Assembly: GCF_000260115.1 (NCBI RefSeq)
Contig: NZ_JH651379.1
Coordinates: 3,126,240-3,190,239 of the forward strand
Direction of reading: 5' to 3'
Origin: Galbibacter orientalis DSM 19592
GTDB lineage: Bacteria; Bacteroidota; Bacteroidia; Flavobacteriales; Flavobacteriaceae
DNA length: 64,000 nt
This document shows, in pieces, positions 17,986-25,877 of this stretch (positions are counted from its first letter, which is position 1; each line of letters begins with the position of its first letter). The position numbers and the translations under genes are program-made. The notes under the pieces were generated by a model. That model was given only the letters and a program-made list of their open reading frames with translations. It had not been told where the DNA came from and made no database searches.

Positions 17986-18126
17986 ATACCAGCATTTTGA
18001 AGAGGATTTTATTCCTCAGGAAGACTTTCTAATTATTCTATTAAGTTAATTAGAGATGAATATTGGTCTTCCTATGCAATTGTTTTTATAAGGAAAGCAA
18101 AATATTCTAACACAAAATTTATATTG

Positions 18127-19152
18127 ATGAATAAAATTAATAAGCAGTCATTTTCTATGGCTGGACTTTTTACACTCTCGCTGCGCTTGGTGGTAGGGTG
18201 GACATATTTTTCTGCCTTTTGGAGGCGATTAATACTAAAGGATAAATTAGATCCAGAACTTCCGGGATATATAGGGGAGAAGTTTAATCATTTTCTTCCT
18301 AATGCCTTAGGTATAAAGCCGATTATTCAGTTTTTAGTTGAAAACCCAGATCATTTATGGTTCGCAATGATGAGCTTTACTATTATTGAAGGAATAGTAG
18401 GGCTGTTTATAATGTTTGGGTTATTTACGCGCGCTATGAGTGTAGGAGTTTTTGGCTTGGCAATGGGGATTTTACTTGGTTCTGGATGGATTGGTACAAC
18501 ATGCTTAGACGAGTGGCAAATTGGCGTTTTAGGAATTGCAACTGGCTTTACTTTGTTTTTGAGTGGTAGCGGATACTTTTCGTTCGACCAATATCTTATG
18601 AAAAAAGAATTCCGAATTACTAAATGGAGGTATTGGAATTGGATTGGATCGGGCAGCTTACCCATTAACCTTGCTGTTTATAAGCGGATTGGCTTAGTGG
18701 GAGCTTTTATTATACTTTTTATAACGCTTTATACTAATCAATACTTTCATGGAGGACTCTGGGGAACATTACATAATAAATCTGTGAAACCTAAAGTAGA
18801 GATTTATGAGGCATCTATTAAAGAATCTAGTTTAGTATTTGATGTTTATAGAGTGGAAGGTGTTGATGTTTACGGCTCATTTTTAATTAGTGCTTCTTTA
18901 AAAGACAGTAATGAGAATGACATTTACCGTATAAATGGCGAAGCATTAGCAGCTTTAAAAAAGGATCAAATTAAAAATTACTATATCGCTAAGGTAAAAC
19001 CAGGAAAGCATAGCTTAATAATACCATTAGGGGCTAAGGCTACTATAAATTTGAATGATAATAAATTTAATCAACTCTCAAAAGGAAAGTATACATTAAC
19101 TCTTACTGATGTTAGTGGGATTTTTTGGGAAAAAGAAATAATAATTAAATAA
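18127..19152 (+). CDS. Thiosulfate:quinone oxidoreductase small-subunit-like protein (DoxD-DoxA fusion)
   Basis: 341 residues from the ATG at 18127; the TTG three bases earlier is less likely. The first ~200 residues form a DoxX/DoxD-type membrane domain (SLRLVVGWTYFSAFWRR, later GTTCLDEWQIGVLGIATGF). After a last helix near residue 190-205, a ~140-residue extracytoplasmic domain resembles DoxA. In Acidianus the two parts are separate subunits that oxidise thiosulfate to tetrathionate with quinone; fused versions occur in Bacteroidota, where activity is mostly untested. The DsrE-like gene starts one base after its stop codon. Confidence 0.78.
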   Translation: MNKINKQSFSMAGLFTLSLRLVVGWTYFSAFWRRLILKDKLDPELPGYIGEKFNHFLPNALGIKPIIQFLVENPDHLWFAMMSFTIIEGIVGLFIMFGLFTRAMSVGVFGLAMGILLGSGWIGTTCLDEWQIGVLGIATGFTLFLSGSGYFSFDQYLMKKEFRITKWRYWNWIGSGSLPINLAVYKRIGLVGAFIILFITLYTNQYFHGGLWGTLHNKSVKPKVEIYEASIKESSLVFDVYRVEGVDVYGSFLISASLKDSNENDIYRINGEALAALKKDQIKNYYIAKVKPGKHSLIIPLGAKATINLNDNKFNQLSKGKYTLTLTDVSGIFWEKEIIIK

Positions 19153-19153
19153 A

Positions 19154-19579
19154 ATGATAAGAAAAGTAATAATTTTAAGATTGATAATAATACTAACTTT
19201 TATAGGAAGTATGGCAAATGCACAAGAAGTTGAGAAAGATGTATTGCATAACTATTTTGTTTTAACCAGAAAGATAGAGCAACTAAAACCAATAGCTTTA
19301 GCTGCTAAAAAACTTAAATTAGAAGATGGGAATAGTTATGGGGAATTTCATGTGGTTATCTGCGGAAAGGGAGTAGAGCAATTGGTGGAGAAAAAACTTA
19401 TGAATCCATATCTAGATTTACTATTAAAAAATGAAATTAAAGTTTTTGCCTGTGGATTCTCTTTACAGAAGTTTAATGTAAAAGAGGAAGAATTGCCTAT
19501 TGGTATTAATGTGAAAGAAAATGGAATTTTATACGCGTTTCAAGTTCAGAAAAAAGGATTTTTGAGTGTAAGTTTATAA
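19154..19579 (+). CDS. Exported DsrE-family-like protein
   Basis: 141 residues with an N-terminal signal peptide (VIILRLIIILTFIGSMANA). The mature part has the DsrE/YchN-like pattern: FHVVICGKGVEQLV, then LLLKNEIKVFACGFSL with a conserved Cys, and IGINVKENGILYAFQVQKKG near the end. DsrE-fold proteins commonly bind or relay sulfur. Its position one base after the DoxD-DoxA-like gene suggests a joint function on periplasmic sulfur compounds. A clear terminator follows. Confidence 0.75.
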   Translation: MIRKVIILRLIIILTFIGSMANAQEVEKDVLHNYFVLTRKIEQLKPIALAAKKLKLEDGNSYGEFHVVICGKGVEQLVEKKLMNPYLDLLLKNEIKVFACGFSLQKFNVKEEELPIGINVKENGILYAFQVQKKGFLSVSL

Positions 19580-19584
19580 TTATT

Positions 19585-19616
19585 AAAGAGGCTGTTACTA
19601 AACAGTCTCTTTTTTA
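19585..19616 (+). terminator. Terminator after the DsrE-like gene
   Basis: The stem AAAGAGGCTGTT (19585-19596) / AACAGTCTCTTT (19601-19612), one G-U pair, has a 4-nt loop and is followed by T residues. Confidence 0.8.
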
Positions 19617-19641
19617 AAGGTATTTAGCGGTAACACCAAAA

Positions 19642-20463
19642 CTACTTTAAATGTCCTTCCAAAGTAGCCCATTCTGTCCATGAGCCATCATAAATAGATT
19701 TTTTGCAGTTTATGATACCTTCAGAAGCTAATAAAACTATGCATGCAGTAATTCCAGAACCACAGGAAAAAACTAATTCTGAAGGGTTTATTGCTGAAAT
19801 GCGTTTAAAAACAACCTCTAATTCAGCTTCAGACTTAAAGCATCCATTTTTTAATATTTCAGAATAAGGAATATTGATAGAATTTGGAATAGCCCCACTT
19901 TTTAATTCCTTCCGCGGATCGTCTTCAGTATTATTGAATCTTCCTTTAGACCTAGCATCAATAGTAATAATTTTTTCAGAAGAAATATGCTTTTTAATAA
20001 ATAGATAACTCCTCAGCGCATCTGTTTTTAGAAAATCTACTTTAAAATTACTTGTTGCTACATCGGTTTTATAGTTATTAATTACTTCAAATCCGTCAGC
20101 TATCCATTTAGTGAGTCCTCCATTAAGTACATATACATTGTCAAATCCTATAGTTTTAAGCATCCACCAAACTCTAGGACTCGTATAAATACCATCTATA
20201 TCATAAACAATAATGTCACTATTTTTATGAATTCCGAGTTTTCTACATCCTTTTTCAAACTTTTCTATGGAAGGAAATGTATTCGGAAACCTTGCTTCTG
20301 GATTGCTAAAATCATTTTTTAAATCAAAATACTGAGCATTTTTGATACACTTTCCTTCTAACTCCATTGGAACTTTAGAAGGAAATGTAGCATCTAGAAT
20401 AATAAGATTAGGATTATCTATTCTTTTAGCAAGCCAAGTTGTGGAAACAATATTTTTACTCAC
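19642..20463 (-). CDS. Sulfurtransferase (3-mercaptopyruvate/thiosulfate sulfurtransferase)
   Basis: 273 residues made of two rhodanese domains. The active-site loop in the second domain is CGSGITAC (around residue 237), whose CG[ST]G form is typical of 3-mercaptopyruvate sulfurtransferases rather than CRKGVT thiosulfate sulfurtransferases. It transfers sulfane sulfur to a thiol acceptor or cyanide. It starts 11 nt after the end of cysM on the same strand, consistent with an epsC-cysM-sulfurtransferase operon. Confidence 0.88.
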   Translation of the reverse strand: MSKNIVSTTWLAKRIDNPNLIILDATFPSKVPMELEGKCIKNAQYFDLKNDFSNPEARFPNTFPSIEKFEKGCRKLGIHKNSDIIVYDIDGIYTSPRVWWMLKTIGFDNVYVLNGGLTKWIADGFEVINNYKTDVATSNFKVDFLKTDALRSYLFIKKHISSEKIITIDARSKGRFNNTEDDPRKELKSGAIPNSINIPYSEILKNGCFKSEAELEVVFKRISAINPSELVFSCGSGITACIVLLASEGIINCKKSIYDGSWTEWATLEGHLK

Positions 20464-20474
20464 AAGCTAAGAGA

Positions 20475-21362
20475 TTAATCAAATAAATCGGACGATAAAT
20501 AACGATCCCCACGGTCGCAAATAATGGCAACAATAACCCCTTTTTCTATGGTTTCAGCAAGTTTTAATGCGGCAGCTACGGCACCTCCACTACTCATTCC
20601 AGCAAAAATCCCTTCTTTTTTAGCAAGTTCTTTAGCCATATTTCTAGCCTCTTCCTCACTTACTTCAATAACTTGATCTACTTTTTTTGGATTAAATATT
20701 TTTGGAAGGTAAGCTTCTGGCCATTTTCTAATTCCTGGAATTTTAGCTTCGTCTGTAGGTTGTACACCTACAATTTGTATTTGATGGTTTTGTTCTTTTA
20801 AATAAGAGGAAGTTCCCATAATAGTTCCTGTAGTCCCCATGGACGACACAAAATGGGTGATTTTCCCATCGGTATCACGCCAGATTTCAGGCCCTGTAGT
20901 TTTATAATGTGCTTTCCAATTATCGTCATTTCCAAACTGATTAAGCATTACGTAACCTTCATTCTTAACCTTATTTTCGGCATAATCTCTAGCGCCCTCA
21001 ATACCAACTTCAGAAGAAGTTAGCGTTAATTTTGCTCCATAAGCACGCATTGTTTGGACACGTTCCTTAGTGGAGTTTTCTGGCATTACCAGTTCTAAAT
21101 CTAAATGAAACAAACTAGCAATCATGGCAAGTGCAATTCCTGTATTGCCACTTGTAGCTTCAATTAGCTTTGTGTTTTCTGTGATATCGCCTCTTTCAAG
21201 AGCACTTTTTATCATATTATAAGCGGGGCGGTCTTTTACACTCCCACCAGGATTATTGCCTTCTAATTTTAAAAGTAGTTTTACGTTTGGGTTTTTTATT
21301 AATACTTTGGCTTCTACCAAAGGGGTATTTCCTATTTGATCTAATATTGAGGTACTATTCAT
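20475..21362 (-). CDS. cysM: Cysteine synthase B
   Basis: PLP-dependent fold II enzyme of 295 residues that makes cysteine from O-acetylserine and sulfide (CysM-type enzymes can also use thiosulfate). The Schiff-base lysine is Lys43 in NPGGSVKDRPAYNMI. The substrate loop is TSGNTGIALAMIA, and the phosphate-binding loop GTTGTIMGTS. Its start codon overlaps the end of the serine acetyltransferase gene by 8 nt, so substrate supply and use are translationally coupled. Confidence 0.92.
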   Translation of the reverse strand: MNSTSILDQIGNTPLVEAKVLIKNPNVKLLLKLEGNNPGGSVKDRPAYNMIKSALERGDITENTKLIEATSGNTGIALAMIASLFHLDLELVMPENSTKERVQTMRAYGAKLTLTSSEVGIEGARDYAENKVKNEGYVMLNQFGNDDNWKAHYKTTGPEIWRDTDGKITHFVSSMGTTGTIMGTSSYLKEQNHQIQIVGVQPTDEAKIPGIRKWPEAYLPKIFNPKKVDQVIEVSEEEARNMAKELAKKEGIFAGMSSGGAVAAALKLAETIEKGVIVAIICDRGDRYLSSDLFD

Positions 21363-22152
21363 TAGTAACAGTTTTTATTTTAATATCTGGAGTGTGAGAA
21401 ACTATAGAATTGGCGGGAATTGATTTTGTTAACCATACATTTCCTCCAATAATGCTATTTTCTCCAATAACAGTATTTCCTCCTAGAATAGTTGCATTTG
21501 CATATATAGTAACGTTTTTTTCTATTGTAGGATGTCTTTTTGTGTTTTGTAGGTTTTTAGCAACATACAATGCTCCTAAAGTAACACCTTGGTAAATTCT
21601 TACATGATCTTTAATCACAGCAGTTTCTCCAATTACAATCCCAGTAGCATGGTCTATAAAAAAAGACTTTCCTATCTCCGCACCAGGGTTAATATCTACC
21701 CCTGTAAGTCTATGTGCATATTCTGTCATGAGTCTTGGTACTAAAGGAAAACCAACAGCATAAAGTTCATGCGCTAATCTATATATTGCAATAGCATAAA
21801 AACCTGGGTAGCATAAATAAACTTCTTCTTTAGAAAGTGCTGCAGGGTCATCTTCTACAAATGCTTTAGCATCTAGATTTAGTAATTCTAAAATATAAGG
21901 AAGCTTTTTAATGTAATTATCCCACAATTTTGCGCAAGGCTTTTCAACATCCCAACATGCTAAATCTACCAATTCTTCAAAGGTATCTTCTAGCTTCTTC
22001 ATGTTTTCTTCCACAGGAGTTTCTGCGTCAAAAAGCGTATAAAATAAGATATCTGTAAATCTTTCGGCTGTTTCTTTTAATCTAAATTTTAAATTTGGTT
22101 GTTGTTTATGCTCTTTTATACTTTCAATAATAGATGTTCCCATATTTCGCAA
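21355..22152 (-). CDS. epsC: Serine O-acetyltransferase
   Basis: 265 residues. The C-terminal left-handed beta-helix shows hexapeptide repeats (IDHATGIVIGETAVIKDHVRI, GVTLGALYV, NVTIYANATILGGNTVIGENSIIGGN) with the catalytic His in FFIDHATG and the second in TKRHPTIE. It forms O-acetylserine from serine and acetyl-CoA, the substrate of CysM. The N-terminal helical domain is larger than in CysE of enterobacteria, as in EpsC-type enzymes. First gene of the three-gene minus-strand operon. Confidence 0.9.
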   Translation of the reverse strand: MRNMGTSIIESIKEHKQQPNLKFRLKETAERFTDILFYTLFDAETPVEENMKKLEDTFEELVDLACWDVEKPCAKLWDNYIKKLPYILELLNLDAKAFVEDDPAALSKEEVYLCYPGFYAIAIYRLAHELYAVGFPLVPRLMTEYAHRLTGVDINPGAEIGKSFFIDHATGIVIGETAVIKDHVRIYQGVTLGALYVAKNLQNTKRHPTIEKNVTIYANATILGGNTVIGENSIIGGNVWLTKSIPANSIVSHTPDIKIKTVTNE

Positions 22153-22170
22153 TTTACATTTTATATGCGT

Positions 22171-22320
22171 TACTCGATAATCGAGATTTTAATGCCTCGA
22201 CGCTTATATCGAAATATTTATATCTTCCCTTTCAAGCCATATTTAGGCTTGCTCGAGGGAGTTTGTTTTATAATTTCGGGTATTCACTTTAAATACTCTC
22301 TAATTACTCGGTAGAGTAAC
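22171..22320 (+). repeat. Dispersed repeat family R3, copy 1
   Basis: It begins with the near-palindrome TACTCGATAATCGAGATTT and continues CCTCGACGCTTATATCGAAAT and GGCTTGCTCGAGGGAGTTTG. The same ordered blocks occur at 47357-47480. It fills most of the gap between two divergent genes and carries no ORF. Confidence 0.65.
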
Positions 22321-22415
22321 TTCTCTAATTGATATTTCAAAATTAAGAATTATTACTACTTAAACACATTCTATTTGTATAACTTTATCGAAGTTTCACA
22401 AAACAGTTAAGTCGT

Positions 22416-23096
22416 ATGTCCAATACTCACATTTCAAAATCTACCTATAATTTTTTAAATGAATTGAAAAAAAATAATAACCGAGAATGGTTTAATGAGC
22501 ATAAAAAGGAGTTTAAAGCTGAAGAAAAGAAGGTGAAAGGATTTTATCAAGAATTAATGATAAAAATGAGAATGCATGATGAGATTGATGATTTAAAGAT
22601 GTTTAGAATATATAGAGATGTTCGGTTTTCGGCTAATAAACAACCTTATAAAGAGCATTTATCGGGGTCTTTTAGTAGAGTGAAGCCACGCTTAAGAGGC
22701 GGGTATTATTTACATATAGAACCTGGGAATACTTTTTTAGCATGTGGATTTTGGGCTCCCGAAAAAGAAGACTTACAAAGAATTAGAAAAGAGTTTGAGT
22801 TGGACGATCAAGAGATTCGAGAAATTTTAAATGAGGATAGTTTTAAAAAGCAATTTGGAAGCATAGAAGGAGAGGAGCTTAAAACTGCTCCTAGAGGTTT
22901 TGATAAAGAGCATCCAGCAATAGATTTAATACGCAAAAAGCAGTATATCGTTATTAAAAAATTTACAGATAACGATGCATTGGAAGCTAACTTTATTGAT
23001 AAAATAGATGAAGCTTTTAAAACAGTTCGCCCATTTTTTGATTATATGAGCGATGTTTTAACAACCGACTTAAATGGGGTTTCGTTATTAGATTAA
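22416..23096 (+). CDS. DUF2461 domain-containing protein
   Basis: 226 residues matching the DUF2461 family from its first helix on: TYNFLNELKKNNNREWFNEHK, then FRIYRDVRFSANKQPYKEHL and GGYYLHIEPGNTFLACGFW. The family is widespread, cytosolic and of unknown biochemical function. Its stop codon overlaps the stop of the convergent GreA-like gene by a few bases. Confidence 0.88.
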   Translation: MSNTHISKSTYNFLNELKKNNNREWFNEHKKEFKAEEKKVKGFYQELMIKMRMHDEIDDLKMFRIYRDVRFSANKQPYKEHLSGSFSRVKPRLRGGYYLHIEPGNTFLACGFWAPEKEDLQRIRKEFELDDQEIREILNEDSFKKQFGSIEGEELKTAPRGFDKEHPAIDLIRKKQYIVIKKFTDNDALEANFIDKIDEAFKTVRPFFDYMSDVLTTDLNGVSLLD

Positions 23097-23539
23097 TAAA
23101 TCTTTATAATCTTAAATGTGTTATTGTTAAAGCTTATAGATTCTCCTACTTTTTTATCTATTAAAAGTTGACCTACAGGAGCTTCTTTAGAGATAGCAAA
23201 ATAAGTGGTATTATCTAAGGTGATTTTTCCTAAAGGAATAGAAAGAAAGAAATTTCCATTGCTGCATTCCACTAAACTCCCTTGTTTGACAACTTCATTA
23301 GATTGAAAAATATCAACTTGTTTAAGTTTTGATTTCAGCTTATTTGCTTCGTCTAAATATTCTAATATTTTAGTGAAATTACTGCCATATCCACTGCCGC
23401 TGCTTCCTTCATCCTCATCGCCTTTTGTTTTGTCTTCATTCTCTACAGACTCTTTAATTATATTTATTTCCGTTCTATAGCGTTCTATTCTTTCATTTAA
23501 AATGTCTAAGCATTTACGGTATAATTGTTCTTTAATCAT
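23093..23539 (-). CDS. GreA/GreB C-terminal-domain-like protein
   Basis: 148 residues. The N-terminal half is helical and acidic, with a flexible Gly/Ser/Asp-rich linker (KTKGDEDEGSSGSGYGS). The C-terminal half resembles the FKBP-like GreA/GreB domain (APVGQLLIDKKVGESISFNN near residue 120-139). The N-terminus does not look like the canonical Gre coiled coil with paired acidic tip residues, so it may bind RNA polymerase without cleavage-stimulating activity. Confidence 0.7.
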   Translation of the reverse strand: MIKEQLYRKCLDILNERIERYRTEINIIKESVENEDKTKGDEDEGSSGSGYGSNFTKILEYLDEANKLKSKLKQVDIFQSNEVVKQGSLVECSNGNFFLSIPLGKITLDNTTYFAISKEAPVGQLLIDKKVGESISFNNNTFKIIKIY

Positions 23540-23639
23540 TAGTTATATTCATTAATATCTATTGTAAAAATAGCGTATAATAAGCTTCTATTTTCTAAAA
23601 TTTATTTAAAAAATAGTTATTTTGAGTTTTTATTGGTCT

Positions 23640-23790
23640 CTAATATGGTCTAAAACTTTGCAATTTTATTACAGCCCTTTTTAGGTATTAAAAATTTAGC
23701 TGCAAATATTACAAATGCATAATTCTCTCCATTGTTGGGTTGCAGATATGGAATGATATGGGGTAAAGAGGTGTTTGTAAATTTGTTGCA
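23640..23790 (+). repeat. Dispersed repeat family R4, copy 1
   Basis: Within the 334-bp gap 23540-23873, TCTAATATG, AAAAC, CAATTTTATTACAG and TTTGTAAATTTGT-GCAAAC appear in the same order and spacing as at 43815-43915. Otherwise the gap holds no recognised gene. Confidence 0.45.
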
Positions 23791-23873
23791 AACACGTTTT
23801 AAGTCCGCTACAAACCTCTGCAACTATTGTAGAGAGTTTTTAGTTGTTTAATTAGTATAAAATCAATGATATA

Positions 23874-24281
23874 CTAAACCAATACTTCGTTTTCTAAAAG
23901 CTGAATTTGATCTTTCAAACGTTCCACAACAATATTCATCATTCGTTTATTTAATGCGGAAGAATTTTCAATATAAATAAGATATTCATCAACTGTAAAC
24001 TGACCAATAATAATTCCTTTTAAGGAGTTTCGAAACTTAATGTCTTTCTGAATGGCGTTTTCAATATAATGAAACCTTTTTTCAAGCGAAAAAGTGAAGA
24101 ATACACCTTTGTGCTTATTTGCATAATTCTTAAAAGCTTCTAATAATAAATCGTTTTGCAATTTAATAACGGGTCGTAGCGTAACGTTTTGGAAACGCTC
24201 GTCTTTGCTCATTGAATCGTAAATAATTGCTGATGGAATTTCTGGACGTACACTTAGTAAATCCGATGTTCTAGTGTCCAT
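23874..24281 (-). CDS. Conserved hypothetical flavobacterial protein
   Basis: 135 residues, mostly helical and soluble, no signal peptide. I recognise the sequence style (RPEIPSAIIYDSMSKDERFQN, TLRPVIKLQNDLL, LEKRFHYIENAIQKDIKFRN, SALNKRMMNIVVERLKDQI) as a protein common in Flavobacteriia and often labelled 'glyoxalase' in databases, but no glyoxalase metal-binding pattern is present. Function unknown. It stands alone between two gaps. Confidence 0.7.
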   Translation of the reverse strand: MDTRTSDLLSVRPEIPSAIIYDSMSKDERFQNVTLRPVIKLQNDLLLEAFKNYANKHKGVFFTFSLEKRFHYIENAIQKDIKFRNSLKGIIIGQFTVDEYLIYIENSSALNKRMMNIVVERLKDQIQLLENEVLV

Positions 24282-24471
24282 AATTGTGAAGTTTTACTAA
24301 AGGTATAAATTATTAAAGCGCTTAAAATTGATAGCGTTAGATAGTTTTCAACGATGTTATAAACAAATAACATTCTTTTAAGAAGAGAAAGAAATGCAAA
24401 ATGGTAAATTAGTGTACTGCTTCAGCGTAAGTTTTGAAGTGTTAAAAATTGGTTATTGAAAAATATAAGTT

Positions 24472-25824
24472 ATGATTCACTCTATAAATCCTTATACAGG
24501 AGAAAAGATATATAGTTTTACCCCTTTGTCAACAAAAGAAATTTCAGAAAAGATTGATGAAGCAGATTTAGTTCAGAAAGAGTGGAAGAAAACATCTTTT
24601 AGGGAACGAGCTAAATTAATGACGAAAGCTGCAGAGGTATTAAAAAAGAGAAAAAAAGCATATGGCGAAGTAATTTCAAAGGAGATGGGAAAGCCTATAA
24701 CACAGGCTATTGCTGAGGTAGAAAAATGTGCGTGGGTATGTGAGTATTATGCAGAAAATGCAGCAAGCTTTTTAAAGGATGAGTTTATTGAAACAGATGC
24801 CCAAAAAAGTTATGTTTCTTATAATTCTTTAGGAGTTGTATTGGCTGTAATGCCATGGAATTACCCTTTTTGGCAAGTGTTTAGATTTGCAGCTCCAGCA
24901 TTAATGGCTGGAAATGCAGGAGTATTAAAGCATGCTTCATCAGTAATGAAAAGTGCAAATAATATTCAAGAAGTATTTGAAGAAGCAGGGTTTCCTAAAG
25001 GATTGTTTCAGAATTTAGTTATTGGGAGCGATAAAGTAGAATCTGTAATTAAAAATAAAAAGATTAAAGCAGTAACCTTAACTGGGAGTAAACCAGCAGG
25101 GAGTGCTGTTGCTGGTGTTGCAGCTCAAGAAATTAAAAAAGCAGTACTAGAACTTGGTGGAAATAATGCTTTTATTGTTTTAGATGATGCAGATTTAGAA
25201 AAAGCAGTAGATGTAGGAGTAAATGCACGCTATCAAAACACTGGTCAGAGTTGTATTGCGGCAAAACGATTATTATTACAAGAGGATATTGCAGAAGCTT
25301 ATTTAGAAAAATATGTAGAGAAAGTAAAAAAACTTAAGAGTGGAAATCCTTTAGAAGGAGATACTTATATAGGAGTATTAGCAAGAGAAGGCTTGGCAAA
25401 AGATATAGAAAAACAAGTTAATGACTCAGTAAAAATGGGAGCGAAGCTTTTATTAGGAGGAGAACGTAAGGGAGCTTATTATGCTCCAACAATTATTACA
25501 GATGTTACAGATGAAATGCCAGTTTTTAAAGAAGAGACTTTTGGACCAGTAATTGCTGTGAAAACATTTAAAACATTTGAAGAAGCTATAGAAATTTCCA
25601 ATAATTCTGAATTTGGTTTAGGAGTTTCCATATTTTCAAAAAACATTAATAAAGTACTGGAAAACGTTTCTAAGTTTGAAGAAGGTGCAGTATTTATAAA
25701 CGAACTTGTAAAATCTGATCCGAGGTTACCTTTTGGAGGCATTAAAACTTCTGGTTTTGGGAGAGAGCTAAGTAGTTTTGGTATTAAGGAGTTTGTAAAT
25801 ATAAAAACAGTCTATGTAAAATAA
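24472..25824 (+). CDS. NAD(P)-dependent succinate-semialdehyde dehydrogenase (Sad/YneI-type)
   Basis: Aldehyde dehydrogenase superfamily, 450 residues. The shorter length and the N-terminus MIHSINPYTGEKIYS fit the Sad/YneI group rather than the ~480-residue GabD group. The catalytic cysteine is Cys261 in NTGQSCIAAKR, the general base Glu227 in LELGGNNA, and Asn130 in PWNYP. It would oxidise succinic semialdehyde (or a similar short aldehyde) to the acid. A hairpin terminator follows at 25827-25853. Confidence 0.87.
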   Translation: MIHSINPYTGEKIYSFTPLSTKEISEKIDEADLVQKEWKKTSFRERAKLMTKAAEVLKKRKKAYGEVISKEMGKPITQAIAEVEKCAWVCEYYAENAASFLKDEFIETDAQKSYVSYNSLGVVLAVMPWNYPFWQVFRFAAPALMAGNAGVLKHASSVMKSANNIQEVFEEAGFPKGLFQNLVIGSDKVESVIKNKKIKAVTLTGSKPAGSAVAGVAAQEIKKAVLELGGNNAFIVLDDADLEKAVDVGVNARYQNTGQSCIAAKRLLLQEDIAEAYLEKYVEKVKKLKSGNPLEGDTYIGVLAREGLAKDIEKQVNDSVKMGAKLLLGGERKGAYYAPTIITDVTDEMPVFKEETFGPVIAVKTFKTFEEAIEISNNSEFGLGVSIFSKNINKVLENVSKFEEGAVFINELVKSDPRLPFGGIKTSGFGRELSSFGIKEFVNIKTVYVK

Positions 25825-25826
25825 AT

Positions 25827-25853
25827 AAAGCCTCCTAGAACATAGGAGGCTTT
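25827..25853. terminator. Hairpin between the aldehyde dehydrogenase and susD genes
   Basis: AAAGCCTCCTA (25827-25837) pairs with TAGGAGGCTTT (25843-25853) across a 5-nt loop. It sits between convergent genes. The T run is short, but the stem is perfect. Confidence 0.75.
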
Positions 25854-25877
25854 AAATTATCTACAGCATATTAACTA

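Noticed and set aside
24394-24459. 21-codon ORF upstream of the aldehyde dehydrogenase gene, considered as a leader peptide
   Set aside because: No codon bias toward one amino acid and no terminator or antiterminator hairpin before the dehydrogenase start.
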